A stretch of DNA of 64,000 nt from Brachionus manjavacas (Eukaryota > Rotifera > Eurotatoria > Ploima > Brachionidae), in contig JAHQIY010000005.1 in assembly GCA_019054805.1 (NCBI GenBank), positions 4,013,501-4,077,500 on the forward strand, in the 5' to 3' direction. The notes under the pieces are model-generated. The model did not search any database. It saw only the letters and a program-made list of their open reading frames with translations, and was not told where the DNA came from. Numbering within the stretch: position 1 is the stretch's first letter; every line of letters begins with the position of its first letter. The translations under genes were made by a program, and so were the position numbers. Below, one piece after another: positions 32,624 to 44,509 of this stretch.

Positions 32624-35255
32624 TTAACCATGTAAAAATAAAAATATAAACTTAAATGAAGCGAAATTTTTTATTTTTTCTATTGCAATCTTTTGCCTTT
32701 TTTTCTGATTTTCGTAAAGGCAATGTACATTTCTTTTTATTTTAATTTGATCTTTTGGTGGTGGAATCATTTTTAAAAATTTTCTGGCAAGATTCTTTTG
32801 CTTCTCGTCCGTTAGAAGAGACCAAGTATGACTTGATACTGATAATCTTCTGTAAAGATTAGCAATTTCATAATCACCGGAGCTATAAATCTCTAATTTC
32901 GCTTGATTTATCTGATTGATTGAAACAGTCTTAAAATACTCAAGTACCTCTGAAATTAAGTTTGTTTTCAATTTTTTTAACTCAGTTTTAATTTTGTTTT
33001 TAGAACTTTCTATGTCGTTTGTATTTAAATACCTTGAGAGCATATATAGGAAATTTAAACTTGGTTTTATAAAAAAATCAAAAATCTTTTGTGCTTAACA
33101 TTTCGCAAACCAATCACCCATCATCAAATCATTCTTCCTTTTTGGTTCAAAATAATTAATTTCCTCGATCAATTCATTAACTTTAAAAGGAAATTCATCT
33201 TCGCTTTTGCTAGAAATTAAGGCATCATCCCGATTTTATTTTTTTCCAAATATCTTATTATATAATATGTCTTTTTCAATTTCACTAATTTCATAATCAT
33301 CAAATTTCCTTGATATATTTTTTCTTAAATGATTACAGCACAAAACAAAATTAGTTAAATTAAAATTGACTTTGAAAGCGTCCGGCAATTTTGAATCATC
33401 GTCGGTTATTATTATTTTAATGTTTTTTATTGAAAATGCTTGCTTCCCATAGTTAAGATAGTCATAAGCCAAAAGGCGTTGAGAAAAATAATTATAAGTT
33501 GCATGTTCTTTTTTTAAATGAATCATTCCAGGATCTAGGAAAATTGGATGAGTTTTTGTGTCATTTTTGTATAAACTTAAATTTCTATAAATAATAAATG
33601 TTACGTTAAATTTTCCTTTTTGAAAATTTTTAATATTAATTTTTTTGTAAATTTTAATCATACCTAGATCAATTGTTGTATCTTTATTTAAGACAGTAAA
33701 ACTAGACTCTAAGGAATCTAATCTAATAAGATCATAAATCTCTTGATCTTGAAAAAATATTGTGATCATTTCTTCTTTATCAGAATATAATTCTCTGCAT
33801 AGACCATCTAATTTAAAAAAAAAGATTAAATATTTAGCTCTGTGATATCTGGTTAGTGGCTTATGTTTTAAGCCAAGATGGGGATTAATTTAAAGAGCGT
33901 GTGTTTTATAAATCCAAAAAAAAGATTTTTATTTTTTGGATGCTTCGTATTTAATTTAACTATGTATAATAGTGTATAACTGTAACTAAATACAAACAAT
34001 ATAAAAATTATTGATCAAAAAGAGTCTAATAAAAAATCCCATGATTAAGTAAAAAGTCAAAAAGTAAAATTAAGACATCCCAAGCTCCTTTAAAATTGCG
34101 CTATTATTACTGTTTTTCATGTTAAAAATAATATCAACATATTGGTCACAAATTTTTTTATAATTATTTTTTTCCAGATCTATACATTTTTTTATAAAGC
34201 TATAATTATAATATTGATGAGTATTTCTAGGAACTTCGCTAGCCGAAAACCCCTTATTTGCCTTTTCTATCAAATTGGTAAAGTGGGAATGAATTGACTC
34301 TTTCTTAGTAACTGCCTCTTTTATACTCTCTATGACTGAATCTGAGGATCGATAATATGGCTTAATTGATTTTGGTGAATTTTGATGAGGTATTTCAGTA
34401 AATTCTTTATTTCCGTTTTCGTTTTGCCAAAAATAACTCACAAAAGCTTTGTTAAATTTCGAATCAGCTTCTTTCTCGATTAGTCGCATAGAAACTATTT
34501 TTCGACAAAAATAAGGGTTCATTTTTGACTTATAAAAATATTTGTGTAATTCATAAACATTTTTAAATTCATCAAATATATTTTTCACCAAGACTTTTTT
34601 ATTTAGATTTACTTTTTTTAGACAGCAAACAAAATGATTTGGAATCCAATTATCTGAATTAGCATTAATAGTATTTGACCAAAGAATATTTATCGTTTTA
34701 GCTTAACTCAAGAAATTAAAATTTTTCTTTTTAGAAAAATATTTCCTTTTTTTATCGCGATTTAACATCGAATTTTGTTTCTAAGAATTTTTAAATGAAT
34801 AGTATTTGAATTTGAGCCAAAAACTGGATAATGTTGTTGAATATCTACACCAAGAGCATTTGCAAGTGGAAAGAGAGCCAATTCGTCTTTTCCTAAAATT
34901 CTTTTGATTTCATTTAAAAATACTTCCTCATCATTAAACTTCTACTAGACTGAACCATAGCTGCCAAGTGCAAGACTAAGTCATTAATGTTTCATTCATT
35001 AGTTTCTAAAGTCTTTTGTAATTGATAATTAAGATAAATGTTATCCATGTTCAAATTTGAATTAAAAATCATTTCAACTAGACATCTTAGTCTTAATTCG
35101 ACATGAAAGCCTTCTGTTCCATATAAACACAAAGAGACAGACCTATAAAAGCAATTACTATCGCCAAATATTGAGAAAGGCGTATAGAGATCTAATTCAT
35201 ATTGACTTAGGAAGTTATTTGCGAAGCGATCAACTTTAAAACTTGATGCTAAAGA
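32624..35255 (-). pseudogene. MULE transposase with OTU/vertnin-like N-terminal region
   Basis: Read 5' to 3' on the minus strand. About 35255-34810: FGDSNCFYRSVSLCLYGTEG and HVELRLRCLVEMIF, like the catalytic DGNC region and first helices of OTU-type proteases and vertnin-like proteins; a TGA follows at LETNE. About 34720-34070: NILWSNTINANSDNWIPNHF, then the 173-codon frame at 34591-34070 ending LKELGMS. 33806-33236: DGLCRELYSDKEEMITIFFQ, TTIDLGMIKIYKK, LDPGMIHLKKEHATYNYFS and FVLCCNHLRKNI, the MULE core pattern. 33043-32624: Lys-rich C-terminus, whose end lies in the inverted repeat. There is a gap (34069-33807) that could be an intron, plus stops, so it is probably inactive. Confidence 0.65.
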
Positions 35256-35664
35256 TAGTATTAATTTATAATATATTTAAATATTATGTTGAAATTAGAG
35301 GCCAATTTTAAAATAATTTAATGATATTTTTAAATATTTTTTATTTAAAATTCATAACTTACAATAAGTTGGAAATTTGAATTTGACTAATGGATAGTTT
35401 TTGATGGAATTTCCGATTGAGTATAAATGTTAAAGGTGTGGTTCAAAATCAGCCTTAATATTCTCACAGATGTTGTTGATATCTCTTATAGTTGTAATGT
35501 AATATAATTTTTTCAAAATTTTTTCTAATCTGTGAATCATTAGAACCAAAATTTTTATCAATTTTTTCGATAATTAAGAAATTTCATTAAGAAAAATAAA
35601 AATAAAATTCTTTTATTTGAAAATTGCACTAATTATAAAGGTTATTTTAGATTTAAAATTTTTT

Positions 35665-35814
35665 AAAATGATTCCACCACCAAAAGATCAAATTAAAATA
35701 AAAAGAAATGTACATTGCCTTTACGAAAATCAGAAAAAAAGGCAAAAGATTGCAATAGAAAAAATAAAAAATTTCGCTTCATTTAAGTTTATATTTTTAT
35801 TTTTACATGGTTAA
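35665..35814 (+). repeat. Right-arm copy of the transposase C-terminus
   Basis: The inverted repeat carries a second copy of the last ~50 codons of the MULE transposase, starting KMIPPPKDQIKIKRN and ending FLFLHG, identical in protein to 32774-32624 on the other strand. It has no coding context of its own. Confidence 0.85.
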
Positions 35815-36186
35815 AAATTTAAGACAAAGACTTTATTTTTTATTAAATTAGTTGTTATTAAAATTAATTGTAACTTTTATTAAAAAATTATAAAAACTAA
35901 ATTAATAAAACAAAAAATATCAAATATTACAATTATAAATTGAATTTTTCTCAATTATTATGAAATCTTTTGAAATTCTCGAAAACTATGCATCCTGGAG
36001 AAAAACTAGGCAGATTTTTAGAAAGCTCGTTAAATTCTTTTCAAGAAAAATGGGGATCAGTAGGGGGCCAGGTTTTTAAAAGTATAAAAATATTCGATTT
36101 TCACAAAAAATAAAAATTTTGGAGATAAACTATCTTAATTTTCAAAAAAAAGAGAAAAATTAAAACTAAATGATATATTAAAACTT

Positions 36187-38600
36187 TTAAAAATATTTTA
36201 TAAATCTCCTGAAAAAAAAAACTGAGTCGGCGTCTATGACTGTAGCTGACAGGGCGTTCCACTCGTTAAATATCCTGTTGGTGAATGAGTTTGCCCTTTG
36301 AAGAGATTTGGTGGAGGCATGGCCGGACAGTCTACTTGCATGACCTCTAGTACCTCCGGCGTGTCCGGGTTGGGAAAGTGAACTTGCGGGAAACGGGTGT
36401 TTCAACCAGCTCACTTCATTGATGCCTTTGGCGAGTTTGAACATCTGGATCAGGTCTCCCCGTAAGGGTGAATACCATCCAGGCGATTGCCTGGGGTTTA
36501 GGTGCAGTATGTACTTGCTGACGTTGGCGGGCGGGAAGAAATTATAATCCATTTCATGCTGGGGACTTGCCGTAAGCTGGAGAGGCTGAGCTTGGCATGA
36601 TAGGCGAGGGATGAAGACATTCCCAAATTGGACCCTGAGAATGTTCACGATCTTGTCACCATCAGTTTGGAAGACGCCAGACCTTTAATGGAGTCTCTGA
36701 ATTGCTTCTGGCTGTTAATATATTTGAAAAGAAGCTTTGACTGAAGCTAACAGGCCCTGAAAATTGATAATTCAAACTCAAACATGGCATTTCTTACAGC
36801 TTGTTTTACCTGCTTACAGATCGAGGAATAAGCAGTCCTCTACTCAAGGTAGCAAGGGGCTGATCTAATCCGACAGTAGATTTTGTACTTCATCCTGGTT
36901 AACACCTTGATTTTAGGATTCAACCACTTGGGATTGGGGCGCTTGCGGGCTCTTGGCACTTGGTTGGGGATAGCCATCGAGGAGGCAGCGTTATAAGACT
37001 TGATTATCCCATCTTATGCGACATCGACGTCCTTATCTATGGGGTTTGGTGCATTCGTAAACGAGGGTACTGAAGAGCCCGGAGACGCCACGGCGAAGGA
37101 TAAGTCGGGGGGGACACGACAGAAAGAGTATGAAGGCCAGTGTGGAGCTCATAATTCCAGGTAAGAGTTGCGTGCAGCCCGTCCCTCTCAGTAAAACCAA
37201 GGGGAGGTCCGTGTGCTACTCGGAAAACTCTGGCGGGATCGCTCGTGACCACGAGATCTAGGATATTGGTTCCTAGAGCTGGAAAGAGAACGTGCTGGGT
37301 CAGAAAGTTCTTACCTAAAGTGTCCAAAAACTTCAGGCAGAATGGACGTCCTTTGTTGACACAGAAACCCTCTTCTTGGGTTCAGCTGATATCTTGGAAG
37401 TTCCGGCCACTAGAAGACTTTTTGACGAAGATGAGCTGCCCAGGAAACTCGTTGAGCTCTCCATCGGCTAATGGGGGCCTTTAGATGCATCCAACAAGAA
37501 AAGTTTCGTCGTTGCACTATATCTGCTCGCTCCTGTTGAACAGGACCTCTTCGCTGACCTCAAAAGTCTTTACGTCACAGCGCACATATATAGCTATACC
37601 TCCTCCTCGGGCCAATCCCCTATTCTTGCAGTAGAGCTTGTAATTGTCCAATTTGCAATTGCTCAGGGCTTTGAACCATGTCTCGGTGATAAGGATTACG
37701 TGTAGGGATTTGTGTAAGGCAGATAGAGAGTCGAAGTCGATCCATTTATTAGCAAGAGATGTGGCATTTGTGTAAAAAAAGTTTAAAAATTTGGTTGGAT
37801 TACCGTTGGATTCCTTGCTGCCTGAAGATGAGGTGTGATTAGTCGAAGTAGATCTCCCGGAGCTAATTCCACCTTATGCCACAATAAAATTTCTTACCAG
37901 CTTTTGGATCACCCTGAGGTTTGACGCCGAATCGGTGCCTCCCTTCAGAATCGCTCTAAATTTCGCTGAGGAGGTCATTCCCTTTGTTTCGTTCTGTCCT
38001 AAGTTCTCGATGCAATGCTATCTCGCTAGGGGTTTTGTCTGGAATGATGTACACATTCTTTAAGTCGTCCGTGCCCCGAAGGTTCTTGGCGTTGCATAGC
38101 GCGGTGTGCTTGCTGGATTCCTCATTAAACTCCACTACTATCAAGTCGAGCTCCTTTTTAGACCGGTTTTCATTACTCTTGTTGTTCATAATGCGCCTAA
38201 AGCGCTTAACGGTTTTGCTCCTATCTAATTTCAGAGCTTTTAAAACTACCTCCACCTTTTCTTCATCTTCCTCCTCATCTCCAACTCAAACTCCTGATAT
38301 CACTACATTGTTTTCGATCCTTGCCTTCTTGTTGATCTCCTTGTTGACACTGGCTATGAGAACCTGCCTCTGTTCACTTTGTTTTTTGCCTTTGACAATG
38401 GCACTCTACGAAACTTCTTGCCACTTGTCGGAATCGTCTTTGCCTCAGCTAACTCGGCTTTCATTGCTTCGATTGTTTTGGACTGGTCCTTAGCAACGGT
38501 CACCAGTGCCATGATGTATTTGTGCATTTTCTCTCGGATTGCCCCAACTTGTTCGTTTCGGACGGACACCCATTCCACCTCCAGGACCTTAAGCGCTTAG
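36187..38600 (-). pseudogene. CR1-like non-LTR retrotransposon lacking its reverse-transcriptase core
   Basis: On the minus strand: 38578-38354 and 38255-37956 are ORF1 pieces (Lys-rich, then VVEFNEESSKH, CNAKNLRGTDDLKNVYI, PSEIALHRELRTERN). About 37760-37490 is an apurinic-type endonuclease (LITETWFKAL, NYKLYCKNRG, GGGIAIYVR). 37327-37037 ends that domain (FLTQHVLFPALGTNILDLVV, HGPPLG). 37030-36660 is the linker that leads into RT. 36648-36187 is the C-terminal tail (LRGDLIQMFKLAKGI, FTNRIFNEWNALSATV). The fingers and palm with the YADD box are missing between linker and tail, so this copy has an internal deletion. G/C-richer than its surroundings. Confidence 0.85.
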
Positions 38601-38689
38601 TCTATTTGCTCAATAGAAAAAGACGCCGCACCCTAATTAATTAAACAAAATTCAAAAAATTATGGAATCATTTTATAGAAAAAAAAAGA

Positions 38690-39565
38690 GTTTTTGGCCT
38701 TTTTTTTGATTTTATAAAGCCTTTGATAAGGTTTGGGATGAAGGTTTACTTTTTAAATTGATTAAAATAAATCCGCCTCATTACTTGACTAACTGGCTTA
38801 GATCCTTTTTAGATAGAAGGGCACTTAGGGTAAATGTGAATGACCAATTGAGTGACGAATATGAAATAACTGCAGGTGTTCCTCAAGGCTCATTAATTAG
38901 TCCTCTTTTATTTAGTATATATATTAATGAGATCTCAAAAGGAAACAAAACAAATAATTAATACTCACTGCTTTTCGCAGATGATCCAGTTGCATTCTTT
39001 ATTTATAACAAAAAGGGGAACCTAGAAAATAAGAATAATGAATAATGAGCCAAAAAAAAATCAAGTTTGTTGGTATAAAATTTGATTCTAAATTAAATTT
39101 TAATATATTAGTAGACGAAATTAAAGAACGCTGCAATAAAAGGCTAAATATTATTAAGATATTTTCAAATAAAAAATGGGGTCTTACTCAAAACACACTA
39201 GAAAATTTTTATAAATTTTTAGTCTGATCAATTTTAGACTATACTTTAACTTGCTTAAATTCATTTTCAGAAAATAATATCAAAAAACTACAAGCAATTC
39301 AGAATACAGCAGAAAGGTCTATCCTCTAGTTAAAATATGGTACTCTCTCCAACATCGTGCATCATGAAGCTTTTAATAAACTTAAATAACTAACAGTCTC
39401 AAATCGGCTTTTTGAGCTAAGTGAGAGATATGTTGGGACAGGACTGAGTCATTCTATTCCATTGGTTGAAAGACTGGTGGAGGAATACAAAGAAGGTTTC
39501 GAATCGAAATATATTGAAAATTTAACACCATTGTGTAATTGCTACCTTGGTATTTTCTCCTTTTT
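38690..39565 (+). pseudogene. Non-LTR retrotransposon fragment with RT core
   Basis: Begins inside the RT domain: KAFDKVWDEGLLFKLIKINP, then DQLSDEYEITAGVPQGSLIS, PLLFSIYINEISK and, after a stop, LLFADDPVAFF (the catalytic FADD box). A deletion then leads to KFVGIKFDSKLNFN, KKWGLTQNTLENFY, QAIQNTAERSI and ERYVGTGLSHSIPLVERLVE. Several stops and shifts. A different family from the minus-strand element just to the left; scraps of it occur at 15842-15925 and 26975-27075. Confidence 0.88.
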
Positions 39566-40019
39566 TCCTGAAACCTGAACTATGTTAACATTTGCCAGAT
39601 GTAACAATCTATGTCTTCTAAACTTTCATGTTTTTTTAGCTTTTTTACTTTATTTTGATTTTTTTAATCTCGTTTAATTAACTATAATTATAAATTTAAT
39701 TTTGATTTTGATTTTGTTTTAATTTATTCTGAAGGAGCCCTAACCCTAGATTAAATTAGTCACAACTTTTAGTTATTTTTGTCATCTTAAAAAATTAAAT
39801 TTGTCACATCCAAAAAGTTTTAGCCTTATTAATTTAGTCAAAAAAATTAGTCAACGAATAATTTATTTTAGTCAGAAGGTTAAATACACGCCTAAAAAGA
39901 TAAATTAAATTTTAAAAAGAATTTACAAAAATTAATTTAGATAAAACTTAAAATTATCTAACTAAAAAATAAAAAGTGAAAGGAAGGAGATTCAAATTAA
40001 GTTACCCTGATTGGGAGCT
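39566..40019. other. Between LINE fragments
   Basis: A/T-rich DNA with short repeats of TTAGTCA-type words near 39758-39880. No coding-like frame. Confidence 0.4.
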
Positions 40020-41960
40020 TGATTAGTTTGGTTGTAACGTTGACTTCAAGTGACAAGCCTTTTTGATCCTACGTCCGAGAATTCGGAGAGACCAATTAAT
40101 TTAAAGTCATCAGCATATCTAAGACAGAAACACTCAAGCAGATCATTGATAAAAATTATGAAAAGAAATGGATTAAGAATAGATTATTATTTCTTGTAAC
40201 TACCTCCCAATTGGAAGAATCATTACCTAAAACAACTCTTTGATCCCGCCCAATCAAAAACGTCTCAATCCAGCTTAGAAGTTTACCATTTATACCATTT
40301 GATTCAAGTTTTATTATCAATTTTCCATCAGGAGCTTTATCGAAAGCCTTTGAGAAAAAAGTATACACAATGTCAACTTTTTTGCCTTTTTCATTTTCAT
40401 AATGTGCTTAATCAATGAACTCTAATTGGTTTGTTGCACATGATCTGTAAGGAAGAAACCCAGGCTGTTAATTAGAGATTAAATTGTATTCTAGTAAATA
40501 GTTCATTATCTCATCTCAAGCATTCATTCCATTACCTTACCGACTATTGAAGTTAATGAAACCGTCCATAATTTTTAATGCCCATTTTTGATAAACTTTT
40601 ATGTATAGGAGAAACATTTGCATTCTTCCATAATTTTGGAGGTTCTTCATCATGTAGTCCTTAGTGAGGGACTCAATTATTTTACAAGGTACCGAAGTGA
40701 GTGAAACAGATCTGTAATTAGTTACAGCTATTCTATTTCCACGTTTAAAGATTAGTGAGACATTTGCAATTTTCCATTCAACTGGAGAGTCGATTCTGTC
40801 AGAGATTTCAAAAATATTTGAGACAATGGGCTCGCAAAGGCCTCTGAACACAACTTAAGCGCATGGGTAGGTTTATGTCCACTCCGGGAGACTTGTCACT
40901 TTTTAAAAGCCTTAATTTTGCCAGAACTTTTTCTGTTGTGATTACTTGTTGATTTTCAAATAATGGATCAGTTTCAGCTCGCTTCTGAAGAGATTTATTG
41001 TTTACTAAAAAAGTTGAGGGTGAATTATTGAATACTAAATGGAAGAAGTCATTCAATTCAATGCATATCTCAGCTTTGTCAGTGGTAAGGTGTCCAAATT
41101 TGTTTTGAATCAGTGAAATTGACTCTCAATTTCCATATCTACGATTAATGAATGAGTATAATCGTTTTCGATTATGTTTCGAGTCCTTTGCGAGATAGAG
41201 CTCAAAATCAATAATGCATTGTTTAACAAGATACTTAACTCCTTTGCAAGGAGATTTGTACTTTCTATGTAAATATTTACCATCTTTGTTTACTCTCATC
41301 GCAATAAAAAGCCTTCTTTTCTGTCGGACAAGTCTGGGTATCCTCCTGTTCCACCATGTAGGTTTTCGGACTGTATTTTGGGCCCTCAGTTTCTTAATAA
41401 AGAAGAAGGCTTCAAGAAATGCAGAATAGCATTTTTGAACAGAATCCTTATTAAGAACACTGGTCAAGTCGTAATCATTTAGAAAACTAGTCATTTCTAA
41501 ATAATATCCATGTTTCCAGCTGAATGAGCTGCTTTCAAATATAGACGATCTATCAATATTTAAGGATATCCAGAACCGAAGACTCAAATGACTCCTTGAA
41601 TGATTACTTCCTAGTGGAGGGCAGATTTCAACTTAAGATACACGATTTGGGTGACCTACTAGGATTAAGTCAAGAAGACTTTTTGACTTCTCACTGCTGA
41701 AGAATGTGTAGTCATTTACAATTTGAACAAAGCCTGAAAAAGCAATCGCATCACAAACTTTTGAGTTGGATGATGAAACTTTATTTAGTACTGGGATGCC
41801 ATCTTCCATAATTTTGGTATTTCACCCTCATTAAATGATTATATAAATACTAATGAAGGTGCGCATGAGATTTCTTTATAGCAATTTTTAAGGAGCAATG
41901 GATGCATTCTATCCGGTCCAGTAGATTTTTCAGGGTTTAAGGAGGACAGATGATAAATTT
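40020..41960 (-). pseudogene. Non-LTR retrotransposon, endonuclease end to RT palm
   Basis: Minus strand, 5' to 3'. About 41800-41590: GIPVLNKVSSSNSK, DYTFFSSEKSKSLLDLILV (end of the endonuclease). 41587-41126: RKPTWWNRRIPRLVRQKRR and YKSPCKGVKYLVKQCI (linker). 41056-40808: LFENQQVITTEKVLAKLRLL, KSDKSPGVD. 40851-40537: VEWKIANVSLIFKRGNR, NYRSVSLTSVPCKIIE (RT fingers). 40368-40156: FSKAFDKAPDGKLIIKLESN, GRDQRVVLGNDSS. About 40150-40080: LFLIFINDLLECF-like and DLKLIGLSEF, where the catalytic box is degraded. Numerous stops and frame shifts; inactive. Confidence 0.88.
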
Positions 41961-42457
41961 ATATCGAATTGTAGATCCTAAACTTTCATTTACAAAAAGA
42001 GATATATTAGTTTTAATCGGCATTTTTTATGCAAGAAGTGTTTAATACCAAAATGTTCCTCTCAAAGCCATGTTAAGAACTAGTAATACGAATTAAATAG
42101 AAAATTTTTCTTGTATTTTTATCTATTTTATTTAATGAATAATTTTAAATTTTAACTTTTTTTAAATCAAAATAAAAATCAAAAAGAGAAATTTGTTTTT
42201 ATATCCAGTATTTTTTTAACATATTTTGAATAAATATGGTAATTTATGCAATCAAAACAGCATATTTTTTAAAGGGTTTTTTTAGACATTTTTAGTACTT
42301 AACGTTTAAAAAAAATTCTGTGTTTGAGTGTTAAAAAAAGAAAAAGCCTGGGGAAAAGAAATCGAGTTTTTTTTAATGACTTGAACTTTATTTTGTGACT
42401 TTTAAACAACTCTGATATGATTTCGAATTAAAAATAATTAATAAAAATTTTTTTATT
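41961..42457. other. Downstream flank of the Tyr-rich gene
   Basis: A/T-rich. The words TGACTTGAAC and GTGACTTTTAAACAACTCT at 42377-42412 also occur near 49484-49514 in the DNA element at 48538-49570, so this is probably a scrap of that family. Confidence 0.45.
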
Positions 42458-42993
42458 TTAATAATATGAATATCTTTCCTTTTTCTTTTTCTTTTTTTTG
42501 TCTTTAAATATACCCGCAAATTTTGAGAAAAAAGATTCATCTTCGTCCGAATATTCGTCATCCGAATAAATCGGCTCATCATTTGGATATTGAGTATTAT
42601 AATAGTTGTATGGATAGCTCAAATAAGAAGGTTCAGTTATATTAGTTAGATGAGGATTTGTGTATGGATAGTAGGGATATTGGTAATTGCTATAAGGATA
42701 TTGATGTGTTTGGACACTTTGAACCGGCCTAGGAGCGTAGTTAGCATAAGGAGATTTGGTCAAGTATGGACGAGGCAGGTATCTTGAGTATCCACCATTG
42801 TTTTTTTTCGGCTGTTTTGGCTTATTTATGTTAAGTTCGGTTGAAATCTTGAATTGAGTTCCACCACGACGGCCTCTGATTGATTCATCAGCATACTCAG
42901 TCTCGTGAGTCTTAAAATTTAATTTATAACACTGTTAAAAATTTCAACAAAGAAAATTAAATTTACAGTTCTTTCTTTGGAAATGTTTTGCAT
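42458..42993 (-). CDS. Small Tyr/Pro/Asn-rich protein, unrecognised
   Basis: Two exons, 42993-42967 and 42910-42458, joined by a 56 bp GT-AG intron, give 159 residues. The first exon encodes only MQNISKERT. The middle (residues 55-125) is dominated by Tyr with Pro, Asn and Ser, in YPY, YNYYN and QYPYSNYQYPYYPYT segments. Then comes an acidic run (DDEYSDEDE), FFSKFAGIFKD, a seven-Lys run and a YSYY end. No signal peptide or membrane segment, so it is probably intracellular and disordered. A TATA box about 50 bases upstream supports a real, strongly initiated gene. It shares composition and YPYxPYxN-type motifs with the gene at 50933; homology is possible but unproven. Confidence 0.75.
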
Positions 42994-43037
42994 TTTCCAC
43001 ATTAATGAATAATAAGAAATGTGACTTTAGACCAATT

Positions 43038-43046
43038 GTTTATATA
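43038..43046 (-). promoter_or_regulatory. TATA box of the Tyr-rich gene at 42458-42993
   Basis: On the minus strand the sequence reads TTATATAAAC, about 45-55 bases upstream of the ATG, leaving room for a short 5' UTR. Confidence 0.6.
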
Positions 43047-44509
43047 AGTCACTTTTCTTATTTTTAGACATTAGACAATTTTTGTAGATGGTTATTTTTG
43101 CGTTTATTTTATTTAATTAGGCCAAAGCACATTTTTATAAACATTGGTATTTTCTTTAAATTCTTTATTCTGTTTTTAGAACGTTCATTTTTTAAACAAA
43201 CATAACCTCTAAAATCTTTTCAAAATAATTCGAAATGAACAAAAAATTTTATTTTTAAATCCTTTAAAATCTTTAAAAAATTATTAAATCTTTAAATTTG
43301 AATACTTTTAGACTTAAAATATTCGAAAAAAATACCCCTAAAATAAAAGCTTAATATGCTTTTTTCTAAAGTTTATCACAAATATTATGCCATTTTATCT
43401 TATAATTCAATGCTTCAGCAAATAAAGTTTCTGGCAATACAATTTTTATGTATTTTAAATTTTTGTGGATTCTTAAAATTTAATTTGACAGAGTTTGCTA
43501 ACAAGTTTTAAAAATTATTTTTAAATTTAAAAATTTTAATTACAAATTGTTGATGATTACTTATTTTTATAAATATATCGCTTAAACCATCGGTGGAATT
43601 TTTAGACACAGTTATGAACTTTTTAAATCTCAATATTTTTCAAATACAATTTTATAATGAGTATTTTTTTAAAGTTTTATAAGAAGTGAATAATTTAATA
43701 TTTGAAAATTTGGTCATTTTCCACAAAATTTTTAGATCAAAATTTCAGATAAACATAAAAACGTTTTAAGATTAAAAATGGTAAAATTTTTTTTTTTTTT
43801 AAATAAAAAAATGTGAGAGAAAGCAAGAGTCGTAATGTGGAAACTTTTCTTTTTATCATAACTATCTTATTATAAAATTTTAAGAGTGTATTTTTTAATT
43901 CAAACATATTTTGAAAATAAATTTTTATAGCTTTTTCAATTTTAGAATAAAAATAAATTAAATTAAATTTTTGTTATTGATGTATTGATTCTGAAACTTA
44001 TAAAATTGTACCACATGAAGAAAGTGTATTGCAGCATTTAAAAAGTATAAATGAAGCAGTAATTAAATATGATTCCAACTGTTCCAATAATTCTAATTAA
44101 GTTTGAATTTTATTGATACTAATAAACAAAATAAATGTTTCCTGCATTTTCTCAGCTATAATTACAGATTAATTTTATAATAACTTAATAAAATAGAACT
44201 TAATCAACTGTTGTTTTTAATTTAATGCTTTAAAATATTATATTCAACTTGATTAAATCTAATTTTTAATAAACATAATTATGCTTTCGAAATTCAAAAA
44301 CAAAAATTAACTTTTTTTTAAATAAAATTTGCTCTGATCTAAGTTGTTTTTTTTCGAGAACTACATAGCGTTGTTGTAAATGCTTGTAAATTGTTTATCT
44401 AAAAAATTAAATTATTTATAATTTCATCAGTTCATAAAGACATTTGTTCCAAAGGTCTTATCAGTAGCTCAAAATCACACCTTTTTATCTTTACTTTTCT
44501 TTTTAGAAA
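43047..44509. other. Intergenic region before DLST
   Basis: A/T-rich, no coding-like frame on either strand. TTTCTTTTTAG directly before the DLST start (44495-44506) has the form of a splice acceptor, so a 5' UTR intron or trans-splice site may lie here. Confidence 0.45.

Larger units (their letters stand above)
31979..36199 (-). mobile_element. Mutator-like (MULE) DNA transposon with long inverted ends
   Basis: The left arm (31979-32770) and the reverse complement of the right arm (35665-36199) match over their full shared length, including the GACCCCC/TGATCCCCATTTT and GAATTTAACGAGCTTT motifs and the last ~50 codons of the transposase. The left arm has two tandem copies of a block (about 32100-32210 and 32355-32470) where the right arm has one. 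The transposase is on the minus strand. The right end abuts a LINE remnant and may be clipped; I could not identify a target-site duplication. Confidence 0.82.

Noticed and set aside
37245..38600. Several plus-strand frames of 70-170 codons
   Set aside because: Shadows of the G/C-richer minus-strand LINE ORF1 and endonuclease.
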